DNA of 9,804 nt, taken from positions 1-9,804 of the forward strand of contig JAITAE010000192.1 of the NCBI GenBank assembly GCA_031284295.1, written 5' to 3'. The position numbers were made by a program, and so were the translations under genes. The notes under the pieces were generated by a model. The model searched no databases. It had not been told where the DNA came from and saw nothing but the letters and a program-made list of their open reading frames with translations. Positions 1 to 5,916 of the stretch are shown here, in pieces (within the stretch, counting starts at the first letter, position 1; every line of letters starts with the position of its first letter). The DNA comes from Spirochaetaceae bacterium (GTDB lineage: Bacteria; Spirochaetota; Spirochaetia; Treponematales; Breznakiellaceae).

Positions 1-741
1 ATACACACCGAATATGGGCCCGGCCAGATGGAATTGATTTTGCAGTACAGTGACGCTTTGACCAATGCCGACAATGCGGTAATCGCCAAAAATGCCGTCA
101 AAGAAATCGCCCGGAAAAAAGGCCTGTACGCTACATTCATGGCTTTTCCCTTTAACGGTGTTTCCGGGAGCGGCTATCACCTGCACCAGAGTCTATGGAC
201 GGCTGACGGCAAAAACGCCTTTAACGAAAGCCGCGAATTGTTGCTGCGGTACGCAGCCGGCATTTTGAGCGGAACAGGCGAATTCATGGCGTTAGCCGCT
301 CCAACGGTGAATTCGTACAAAAGGCTCTCCGATATGTCTTTTGCACCGACACGGATTGGCTTGGGATATGACAACCGGACGGCTTCGACGCGGCTAGTTG
401 GAAAAGGACCGGCAACCCGTATTGAGCAACGCACCGGTTCCGCCGACGCGAATCCCTACTTTTTGATTGCCGCTTCTCTTGCTTCCGGCCTTTATGGACT
501 GGAAAACAAACTGCTGCCTGCTGAAATTCTTGAAGGCAATGGCTATTACAACGACAAACTTGAAAAAATGCCCCGCTCCCTTGCGCAGGCGGCGGCGCTT
601 TTTGAAAAAAGTGAAAAAGCCGTTGAATATTTCGGCAGGGAATTTGTCTATATATTCAGTGAACTTATCAATTTTGATGTTAACGTTCACAATACCATAG
701 TGAGTGACTGGGAACGCGACCGGTATCTGGAAAATTCGTGA
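1..741 (+). CDS. glutamine synthetase-family ligase (C-terminal part; 5' end outside window)
   Basis: The frame is open from base 1, so the gene begins upstream; the ATG at 28 is internal. The 246 residues seen carry glutamine synthetase catalytic-domain motifs: EYGPGQ (residues 4-9, the metal/glutamate-binding E-x-G-P-G-Q), GSGYHLHQSLW (the HxH loop, usually G-S-G-M-H), NSYKRL, DNRTASTRL and RIEQRTGSADANPY (ATP/phosphate-binding arginines). Family chemistry is ATP-dependent amide formation between the glutamate gamma-carboxyl and ammonia or an amine. The tail ending in DWERDRYLENS, and the absence of an obvious adenylylation-loop tyrosine region, look more like the PuuA/GlnT-like gamma-glutamyl-amide synthetases than housekeeping GlnA, but this is a judgement by eye. 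The decarboxylase begins 39 bp downstream, probably in the same operon. The family is secure; the substrate (ammonia versus an amine) is not. Confidence 0.88.
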   Translation: MHTEYGPGQMELILQYSDALTNADNAVIAKNAVKEIARKKGLYATFMAFPFNGVSGSGYHLHQSLWTADGKNAFNESRELLLRYAAGILSGTGEFMALAAPTVNSYKRLSDMSFAPTRIGLGYDNRTASTRLVGKGPATRIEQRTGSADANPYFLIAASLASGLYGLENKLLPAEILEGNGYYNDKLEKMPRSLAQAAALFEKSEKAVEYFGREFVYIFSELINFDVNVHNTIVSDWERDRYLENS

Positions 742-780
742 AAGCGAATTGATTTCCACAATATAAGGAGAAAACTTATT

Positions 781-2463
781 ATGGGTTACGATGGAAAAAA
801 TTATCCGGGGACAAAGCCTTCAACGCCGTTTCATTATTCTAATGTCGAAGGAATAAACGCTGAAGATCTGATTTTAACATCTGAGGGGTTGCCAGAAAAG
901 CAGATAGAGAGGGCATTACAACAGATCCTTGCATATGAAAGCCGGCAAAAAACAAACTTTCTGGGTTACCAGGCAAATCAACAATTTGATTTCAAACCGG
1001 ACCTTTCAGAATATCTGAAGTACCATGTAAATAACATAGGGGATCCCTTCCAATCGGGAAATTTTACGGTAAACAGTAAATTTGTAGAACGTGCGGTTCT
1101 TGATTACTTTGCTTCATTATGGCATGCACGCTGGCCTTATGAAAAGGATTCCACATTTTCGGCAGATTGGCGGGAAAGCTACTGGGGCTATGTACTTTCA
1201 ATGGGAAGTTCGGAAGGGAATCTTTATGGTTTGTGGAATGCACGGGATTACTTGCAGGGTAAAACATTGGTTGTAGATGAGGCGGTAAAAGAACGAAAAA
1301 TAAAAGCCAGTGAAGATGGAATGAAACTATCCGCTACGCCGCGATATAAAATACTTAAACCAAAAGTACATAAGAATAACGAGAACGCCTACACTCCTAT
1401 CTGCTTTTATTCTTTGGATACGCATTATTCGATAATTAAAAATATGCGTATTTTGGAAATTGCGACATTTTTTGAAGAGGCAAGTAACAAGGAGTACAAA
1501 TGTCCCTTGAATTATCCTGACGATTACCCGTCAAACTATTCACAGCAATATATCGCTGATAATAAGTGGCCAACTGAAGTCCCCTCAGATGATAACGGAA
1601 TTTTGTTTATTCCAGCATTAATCAAACTGGTTAAGTTTTTTGCGGAAAAGGGTTATCCTATTTTGTTAAATTTGAATTTTGGGACAACATTTAAAGGCGC
1701 CTATGACGATGTCGAAAAAATCATTTCGGCTATTATTCCGATTTTGAAAAAAAACGAACTATACGAAAGAAAAGTCGAATACGCACCCGGGAAATTTGAT
1801 ACTCGCAACGGATTCTGGATTCATGTGGACGGAGCTTTAGGAGCCGCTTATGCTCCATTTCTAAAAAAACGTGGTATTAATATTCCTAATTTTGATTTCA
1901 GCCTTCCTGATGTCCATTCCCTAACTATGAGTGGGCACAAATGGATAGGCGCTCCTTGGCCGTGCGGTATTTTTATGTCGAAAGTGAAGTACCAATTACT
2001 GCCGGTTGATAATCCCGCGTATATTGGCGCTTCTGATACGACTTTTTCTGGTTCTCGAAATGGTTTATCTGCTTTAATATTGTGGGATTTTATAGCAAGA
2101 AATTCGGTTGAAAAATTGGTGAGCCGAATTTCGACCGATCTTAAAAAGGCAAAAAAATTTGTTAACGACTTAGAAAGACTCAAAGCACAGATCGGGATAG
2201 ATATATGGATTGAACATTCAGCAAATTCACTTACGGTTCGATTTAAGCAGGCCAATCCTGATATTGTATTTAAGTACTCCTTGTCAGGGGAGGACTTATA
2301 TGTGAATGGACAGTCCCGTAATTATTCGCATATTTATATAATGCCATCGGTTACAGACAAAATGTTAAAACGCTTACTGGATGATCTAAGTAAACCGGGG
2401 GCATTTCCAGAACAAGATGTAACCCGGGATATAGTTACAGGCCATGGACTTGGATTTAAATGA
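781..2463 (+). CDS. PLP-dependent group II amino acid decarboxylase
   Basis: A 560-residue fold-type I PLP enzyme of the glutamate/histidine/aromatic amino acid decarboxylase family (COG0076-like). Visible motifs: NNIGDPFQSGNF near residues 84-95; GSSEGN (142-147), which holds the cofactor phosphate region; HVDGA, with Asp350 expected to pair with the pyridine nitrogen; and SGHKWIG, with Lys387 the likely Schiff-base lysine. The NxGDP and G-S/T-E-G-N motifs recall histidine decarboxylases, but the protein is much longer than the roughly 380-residue bacterial histidine enzymes, with extra sequence between the SSEGN and HVDGA motifs. The substrate is therefore left open. The start is supported by AAGGAG at 765-770, 10 bases before the ATG. 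The gene follows the GS-like ligase after 39 bp with no promoter visible between, so co-transcription is likely. It is AT-rich compared with the genes after 5917. Confidence 0.9.
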   Translation: MGYDGKNYPGTKPSTPFHYSNVEGINAEDLILTSEGLPEKQIERALQQILAYESRQKTNFLGYQANQQFDFKPDLSEYLKYHVNNIGDPFQSGNFTVNSKFVERAVLDYFASLWHARWPYEKDSTFSADWRESYWGYVLSMGSSEGNLYGLWNARDYLQGKTLVVDEAVKERKIKASEDGMKLSATPRYKILKPKVHKNNENAYTPICFYSLDTHYSIIKNMRILEIATFFEEASNKEYKCPLNYPDDYPSNYSQQYIADNKWPTEVPSDDNGILFIPALIKLVKFFAEKGYPILLNLNFGTTFKGAYDDVEKIISAIIPILKKNELYERKVEYAPGKFDTRNGFWIHVDGALGAAYAPFLKKRGINIPNFDFSLPDVHSLTMSGHKWIGAPWPCGIFMSKVKYQLLPVDNPAYIGASDTTFSGSRNGLSALILWDFIARNSVEKLVSRISTDLKKAKKFVNDLERLKAQIGIDIWIEHSANSLTVRFKQANPDIVFKYSLSGEDLYVNGQSRNYSHIYIMPSVTDKMLKRLLDDLSKPGAFPEQDVTRDIVTGHGLGFK

Positions 2464-2504
2464 CTTGTTCTACAGTTTTTGTATGTAGCCGCCATAATCA
2501 AAAG

Positions 2505-2532
2505 TTGACGGTTACCATAATTAAGTTATAAG
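2505..2532 (+). promoter_or_regulatory. sigma70-type promoter candidate upstream of the acetyltransferase
   Basis: TTGACG (2505-2510), a 16-base spacer and TATAAG (2527-2532) match the -35/-10 consensus at five of six positions each. The expected transcription start, around 2539, is only a base or two before the ATG at 2541, so the transcript would be nearly leaderless. This fits the lack of a good Shine-Dalgarno there. Seen by eye; AT-rich DNA gives chance matches. Confidence 0.4.
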
Positions 2533-2540
2533 AGAATGCA

Positions 2541-3023
2541 ATGATAAGGCGCGTCAGACTTGCCGATGCCCCGGCAGTTTGTGATATTTACAACTACTAT
2601 GTCCGCAATACCTGTATCACGCCGGAAGAAGAGGACATTACCTGTTTAGAAATGGAAAATCGTATTGCCGGGATTACAAAAAATTTTCCGTGGCTGGTCA
2701 GTGAGGAAGACAACGGGGTTACAGGTTTTGCCTACCTTCACCATTACGTTGCCAGGAGCGCGTACCGCTTTGCGGTTGAAGATTCGATCTATATAAAACA
2801 CGGTTTAACAGGAAATGACTCGGGAAGCCGGCTGATGGCCGCCCTGCTTGATGAGGCCCGAAAAATGGGTAAACATTCCGTCGTCGCGCTCATGGAACGC
2901 GGCAATGAGGCAAGTGAGGCGCTACACCGTAAATTCGGCTTTAAGGACATAGGCCATTTGAAAGAAGCTGGATTTAAATTCGACAAGTGGGTAGATGTCA
3001 GTTATTGGCAGCTTATACTATGA
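2541..3023 (+). CDS. GNAT N-acetyltransferase, phosphinothricin/methionine sulfoximine acetyltransferase-like
   Basis: A 160-residue single-domain GNAT protein with the order typical of the Pat/Bar/YncA (MddA) group: N-terminal IRxxRLADAPAVCDIYNYYV; PWLVSEEDNGVTGFAYLHHY in the first beta sheet; a VEDSIYI strand; the acetyl-CoA phosphate loop around GNDSGSRLM (a degenerate Q/R-x-x-G-x-G/A: Gly-Asn-Asp-Ser-Gly); and the C-terminal EASEALHRKFGF plus GFKFDKWVDVSYWQL, which closely follows the family pattern (lHe.lGF ... G.KfG.W.DV...Q). Members use acetyl-CoA to acetylate the amino group of glutamate or methionine analogues such as phosphinothricin and methionine sulfoximine, both glutamine synthetase inhibitors. 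It lies 77 bp after the decarboxylase and overlaps a promoter for the next gene. The family is well supported; the substrate is not. Confidence 0.88.
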   Translation: MIRRVRLADAPAVCDIYNYYVRNTCITPEEEDITCLEMENRIAGITKNFPWLVSEEDNGVTGFAYLHHYVARSAYRFAVEDSIYIKHGLTGNDSGSRLMAALLDEARKMGKHSVVALMERGNEASEALHRKFGFKDIGHLKEAGFKFDKWVDVSYWQLIL

Positions 3024-3033
3024 ATGGTATAAT
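3005..3033 (+). promoter_or_regulatory. sigma70-type promoter candidate for the glutamine amidotransferase gene
   Basis: TTGGCA (3005-3010), a 17-base spacer and a perfect TATAAT (3028-3033). The -35 lies in the last codons of the acetyltransferase gene and the -10 just beyond its stop. Initiation is expected near 3040, giving a leader of about 36 bases before the ATG at 3076. It also argues against the longer frame that opens at 2995, since that start would lie upstream of transcription. Confidence 0.6.
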
Positions 3034-3075
3034 CGGGATATATGGTGTTCATTTATATCTGCCGCGAGGTCCGCA

Positions 3076-3783
3076 ATGAAACTTCTTGCATTACAGCATG
3101 ATGACTATGATGACGCGGGAAGTATTATCGAATGGGCCATCAGAAATAACCATTCGCTTGATACTGTTTTATTGACAAAGGGCGGGAAACTTCCCTCTTC
3201 CCTTGATTTCGATATTCTCTTTATCATGGGCGGTACGATGAATGTATATGAAGAATACAAATTTCCGTGGCTTGCCGAAGAAAAAGTTTTTATAAAGAAA
3301 ACGGTGGATGCCGGGAAAATAGCTATCGGTTTTTGCCTTGGCGGTCAGTTGCTTGCGGTTGCGCTGGGCGGCAAGGTAACCGGAAACACGGAACTAGAAG
3401 CCGGCTGGAGAATAGTCAATTTCAATAAAACCGCGCAGGAACACCCGGTATTGTCTGTATTTGGTAAAAATGCGGTTATATTTCAATGGCACTCCGATAC
3501 GTTTAGTGTTTTACCGGAAAACGCCCTGCTGGTTGCTTCAAACGATGCCTGTGCCCATCATGGTTTTATTTATGGGAACAAGGTATATGCCTTTCAGTTT
3601 CATCTGGAATTGACCTACCAAATGGCTTATTATTTTGCGCGGGAACTGGAAAAGGGCGGAGAAAAAGGGATGTTTGTTCAAAGCGGAGAGAAAATCAGAA
3701 AACAACACAAGCATATAAAAACAAATAATAAACTAATGTTTGATTTGCTTGATAGGCTAGCATCAAATAATTTTGTAAAATAG
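3076..3783 (+). CDS. class I glutamine amidotransferase (GMP-synthase-like, stand-alone)
   Basis: A 235-residue triad-type (class I) glutamine amidotransferase. GFCLGGQLLA carries the nucleophile Cys87 in the G-x-C-x-G-G/H-Q elbow, and FQFHLELT supplies the catalytic His176 and Glu178. The middle motifs FIMGGTMNVYEE and FQWHSDTF are typical of the stand-alone proteins related to the glutaminase half of GuaA (COG0518). Such proteins hydrolyse glutamine or gamma-glutamyl amides in the cytoplasm; the specificity of this group is mostly unknown. The frame extends to an ATG at 2995 inside the preceding gene, but I choose 3076 because CGAGGT lies 5-6 bases before it, the fold begins there (MKLLALQHDD), and a promoter sits between the two candidates. 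It ends convergently with metI and overlaps a small antisense ORF. It may act with the GS-like ligase at the window start. Confidence 0.88.
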   Translation: MKLLALQHDDYDDAGSIIEWAIRNNHSLDTVLLTKGGKLPSSLDFDILFIMGGTMNVYEEYKFPWLAEEKVFIKKTVDAGKIAIGFCLGGQLLAVALGGKVTGNTELEAGWRIVNFNKTAQEHPVLSVFGKNAVIFQWHSDTFSVLPENALLVASNDACAHHGFIYGNKVYAFQFHLELTYQMAYYFARELEKGGEKGMFVQSGEKIRKQHKHIKTNNKLMFDLLDRLASNNFVK

Positions 3784-3832
3784 TGTAATACCCTGCCAAT
3801 TCTTCAACGGCATCAATATAACATTTCCCCAT
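3695..3832 (-). CDS. possible small or truncated ORF coupled to metI
   Basis: A 45-codon frame that starts one base after the metI stop (TAA-T-ATG on the - strand), with AAAAGGA at 3839-3845 placed six bases before the ATG. This is a textbook arrangement for translational coupling. The product begins MGKCYIDAVEELAGYY, and its second half is antisense to the 3' end of the amidotransferase gene. I do not recognise it. It could be a genuine small protein, or the first codons of a longer gene of the importer operon whose remainder was lost when the convergent gene came to lie beside it. A third option is chance, since AT-rich antisense DNA often stays open over this length. Confidence 0.35.
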   Translation of the reverse strand: MGKCYIDAVEELAGYYTILQNYLMLAYQANQTLVYYLFLYACVVF

Positions 3833-3833
3833 A

Positions 3834-4496
3834 TTAGTTCCTTTTATCAATTTTATGCGATATAATGCGCCCGGCAGTTTGAATAATCTGAACAATAATA
3901 ATAATCAGAATAACTGTAAAAAGCATAATTGACGGACGATAACGGTAGTATCCGTATTTAATCGCAAAATCGCCGATGCCGCCTCCACCGACGAGACCAG
4001 CTACCGTTGAGTATGAGAAAAAACTGACGCTTATCATGGTTGCGTTGTTTACAAGGCCGGAACGCGCTTCTTTATAAAGCACTTTCCATATTATTTGCAG
4101 GGTGTTTGCGCCTGCCGCCTCTGCCATTTCAACAACGCCGTGAGGAATCTCCAGCAATGTCTGCTCGGTAAGTCGTGCGAAATCAGGTATCGCGCAAATG
4201 GAAAGCGGCACAATAACAGCCGCCGTTCCTATTGACGACCCAACAATCAGGCGGGTTAAAGGTATTATGGCAACCAATAATATCAGAAAGGGAAAGGAAC
4301 GAACAATATTAACAATAATATCAAGAACAAGATAAATTTTTGGTTTTTCCATAATAGATCCAGGACGGATAAGATACAGGTATGTTCCCAATGGAATACC
4401 AAACAATGCGGCGATAGTAAGGGTAAAAAACATCATGACAAATGTCTGTCCCAACGCGGTTCCGATTTGCGGAAACAGTTCAATTATTTTTTGCAT
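3834..4496 (-). CDS. metI: ABC transporter permease, MetI type (methionine import family)
   Basis: A 220-residue inner-membrane permease, close to the usual 217 or so of MetI. It has about five hydrophobic segments: roughly residues 17-43, 54-80, 85-105, 150-175 and 188-210. The EAA loop that contacts the ATPase reads EMAEAAGANTLQIIWKV around residues 122-138, with the conserved glycine. LVGGGGIGDFAIKYGYYRY near 168-186 is highly characteristic of MetI. The start is supported by AGAGGTG (- strand, 4502-4508), 5 bases before the ATG. It lies downstream of metN on the same strand but is separated from it by 304 bp of repeats, instead of the usual few bases or overlap. The substrate is probably methionine or a related amino acid. 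No MetQ binding lipoprotein gene follows. Confidence 0.9.
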   Translation of the reverse strand: MQKIIELFPQIGTALGQTFVMMFFTLTIAALFGIPLGTYLYLIRPGSIMEKPKIYLVLDIIVNIVRSFPFLILLVAIIPLTRLIVGSSIGTAAVIVPLSICAIPDFARLTEQTLLEIPHGVVEMAEAAGANTLQIIWKVLYKEARSGLVNNATMISVSFFSYSTVAGLVGGGGIGDFAIKYGYYRYRPSIMLFTVILIIIIVQIIQTAGRIISHKIDKRN

Positions 4497-4519
4497 AACG
4501 ACACCTCTGTTATATTAGA

Positions 4520-4650
4520 GTTGTTTGGAAACTTCAGTTTCCGCGCCAACTTCCATTAAAACGCAGTTTTGTCGAACCTGCGGTTCGCAGGCTCTTAGCC
4601 TGAAAAACTGCAAGACTGTGAGACAACCAACCGGGTTATCGAACAAGTCT
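4520..4650 (-). repeat. palindromic interspersed repeat, copy A
   Basis: On the - strand this reads GACTTGTTCGATAACCCGG..., then a TCTCACAGTCTTGCAG core, then ends in a GGAAACT-GA-AGTTTCC palindrome (4526-4541). The first half is nearly identical to the copy at 9695-9804 in the opposite orientation. An inner stem pairs GCAGTTTT (4563-4570) with AAAACTGC (4604-4611). The loop between holds two overlapping hairpins, CCTGCG-GTT-CGCAGG (4577-4591) and CAGGCT-CTT-AGCCTG (4588-4602), which are absent from the other copies. It is non-coding and lies directly before the metI ribosome-binding site. Confidence 0.85.
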
Positions 4651-4676
4651 AATGAAATCCTCTCATAAAAAATAAC

Positions 4677-4706
4677 GTTGTTCAAAAACTGAAGTTTTTG
4701 AACAAC
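4677..4706. repeat. perfect 30-bp palindrome inside repeat copy B
   Basis: GTTGTTCAAAAACT, a GA centre, then AGTTTTTGAACAAC: two perfectly complementary 14-base arms around two bases. In RNA this gives a very stable hairpin between metN and metI. It could stop, process or stabilise the transcript; the adjacent bases contain no clear U-run, so a classical terminator is not certain. Confidence 0.9.
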
Positions 4707-4793
4707 TTCCGCTTAAAAACGGCAAAATGACGCCGCATTTTACATAGCATTTGCTGCGACTTGTGAGAGAACCAATAAGGTGCTTGAACAAGC
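4677..4793 (-). repeat. palindromic interspersed repeat, copy B (diverged)
   Basis: Same architecture and orientation as copy A, but diverged. It begins (- strand) with CTTGTTCAAGCACC, has TTGGTTCTCTCACAAG where A has TTGGTTGTCTCACAGT, and ends in a long palindrome. The ends form an 8-bp inverted repeat: TTGTTCAA at one end and TTGAACAA at the other on the same strand. Its outer end lies about 8 bases from the metN stop codon. Confidence 0.75.
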
Positions 4794-4800
4794 CCAATAT

Positions 4801-5547
4801 TTAAATTCCTTCGCCGTTACCAAACAGGAATCGTCCTATTTTCGACTGCGGTGTATTAACCGCATTTTCAGTCATATTCAACGTTTCAACTAAATATCCA
4901 TTCTCCAACACCCCAACATAGTCACAAACCGTGCGGGCTACCTCCATTTCGTGGGTTACCAAAACAATGGTAATACCAAGTTCCTTGTTTACCTTTTTTA
5001 AGTAGTCCAAAATAGTTCCCGTTGTTTGAGGATCGAGTGCGGAAGTAACCTCGTCACACAAAAGAATTTTCGGCTCTGTGGTAATGGCGCGGGCAATCGC
5101 AACCCGTTGTTTCTGTCCACCACTCAACTTTGCCGGATAATCGTCCGTTTTTTCCGGCAAATCAACTATTTCAAGACTTTTCATAACCCTCTTCTCTATT
5201 TCGGGCTTTTTGATACGCATTATTTCCAACGGAAAAGCGACATTTTTATATACGGTACTGTTCAGCAGGAGATTATAATGTTGAAAAATCATGCCTATTT
5301 TTTCCCTTCGTTGTAAAAGCTCTTTTTTGGGCAGCTTGGCAATGTCTTCGTTATCAATAAAAACACTTCCACTATCCGGGCGTTCCAACAGGTTAATACT
5401 TCGCAACAAGGTAGATTTGCCGGCTCCTGAAAATCCGATGAATCCAAAAATAACGCCTTTTTGGATGTGGACATCTATTGAGTTAAGCGCCTGTAACGGC
5501 CCGGTAGCCGTCTGATAGGTTTTGGTTATTTTTTCAAGCCGTATCAT
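4801..5547 (-). CDS. metN: ABC transporter ATP-binding protein, MetN type, lacking the C-terminal regulatory domain
   Basis: A 248-residue ABC ATPase with every catalytic motif: Walker A GFSGAGKST (38-46), Q-loop Gln89, signature LSGGQ (141-145), Walker B ILLCDE (161-166) and switch His199. SGAGKSTLLRSINLLERPDSG and the LCDEVTSALDP stretch are characteristic of MetN. With MetI it would drive uptake of methionine or a related amino acid. Typical MetN is about 340 residues and ends in a NIL/ACT-like domain that binds methionine and shuts transport off. This protein stops at FLFGNGEGI, right where that domain would begin, next to repeat copy B. ABC proteins of this length without NIL exist, so it may be natural. 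The first codon has only a weak upstream AAAGGA. Confidence 0.9.
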   Translation of the reverse strand: MIRLEKITKTYQTATGPLQALNSIDVHIQKGVIFGFIGFSGAGKSTLLRSINLLERPDSGSVFIDNEDIAKLPKKELLQRREKIGMIFQHYNLLLNSTVYKNVAFPLEIMRIKKPEIEKRVMKSLEIVDLPEKTDDYPAKLSGGQKQRVAIARAITTEPKILLCDEVTSALDPQTTGTILDYLKKVNKELGITIVLVTHEMEVARTVCDYVGVLENGYLVETLNMTENAVNTPQSKIGRFLFGNGEGI

Positions 5548-5589
5548 CGTCTTATCAAAATTTCCTTTAGTATTAGTATATATATAGAA

Positions 5590-5617
5590 ATTATAAGGTA
5601 TATGACGAAAGAATCAA
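5590..5617 (-). promoter_or_regulatory. sigma70-type promoter candidate for metN
   Basis: Read on the - strand: TTGATT (5617-5612), a 16-base spacer and a perfect TATAAT (5595-5590). Initiation is expected near 5583, leaving a leader of about 36 bases. That is too short for a SAM riboswitch, and no such structure is seen. Confidence 0.6.
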
Positions 5618-5916
5618 GTGTGCCAAACTGTATCTTTCATGATCGATTGAGTATACGGGTAAAAAATTCCAGCCTGCCGAAATTATTCATTTTTCCCTAA
5701 ATTACGAGGATCCACAATTACGGCCCCTTTGTGGGGCTCATTTTAGCCTCATAGAAATGGTGGGAGGTGAGTGAAAGACGTTGCTCTCTTGTTTCTTTTC
5801 ACTATAATTCATTTACTGATCATACTTTATAACGCTCTTTACCAAGAAACAACTCACATCTTTCGCCCGCTGCCGCGATTTATTGGCTGCTAGCAGCCTG
5901 TTGTGGATATTCAAAC
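5618..5916. other. gene-poor gap between ispD and metN
   Basis: About 300 bases without a convincing gene. Two palindromes are visible: GGCTG-CTAG-CAGCC (5885-5898), about 20 bases after the ispD stop, and GCCCC-TTTGT-GGGGC (5723-5737). Neither is followed by a U-run in the direction of ispD, so termination is uncertain. Short open stretches occur, for example a GTG frame after GGGAGG near 5762, but they end within about 20 codons. I looked for IspF motifs on the - strand and found none. Base composition changes across this gap, from GC-rich on the right to AT-rich on the left. Confidence 0.6.

Noticed and set aside
2462..2470. Fourth repeat copy after the decarboxylase stop (GACTTGTTC)
   Set aside because: Only nine bases match the repeat end and the following sequence diverges at once; chance or a very old trace.
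2995..3075. Longer N-terminus for the glutamine amidotransferase
   Set aside because: It overlaps the acetyltransferase gene, lies across a promoter, and the family fold begins at 3076.
5548..5583. SAM riboswitch or T-box before metN
   Set aside because: The leader between the likely transcription start and the ATG is only about 36 bases and shows no multi-stem fold.
5618..5916. Decayed ispF after ispD
   Set aside because: No GYDVH, GHSDAD or GDIG-like motifs in any - strand frame, as far as can be read by eye.
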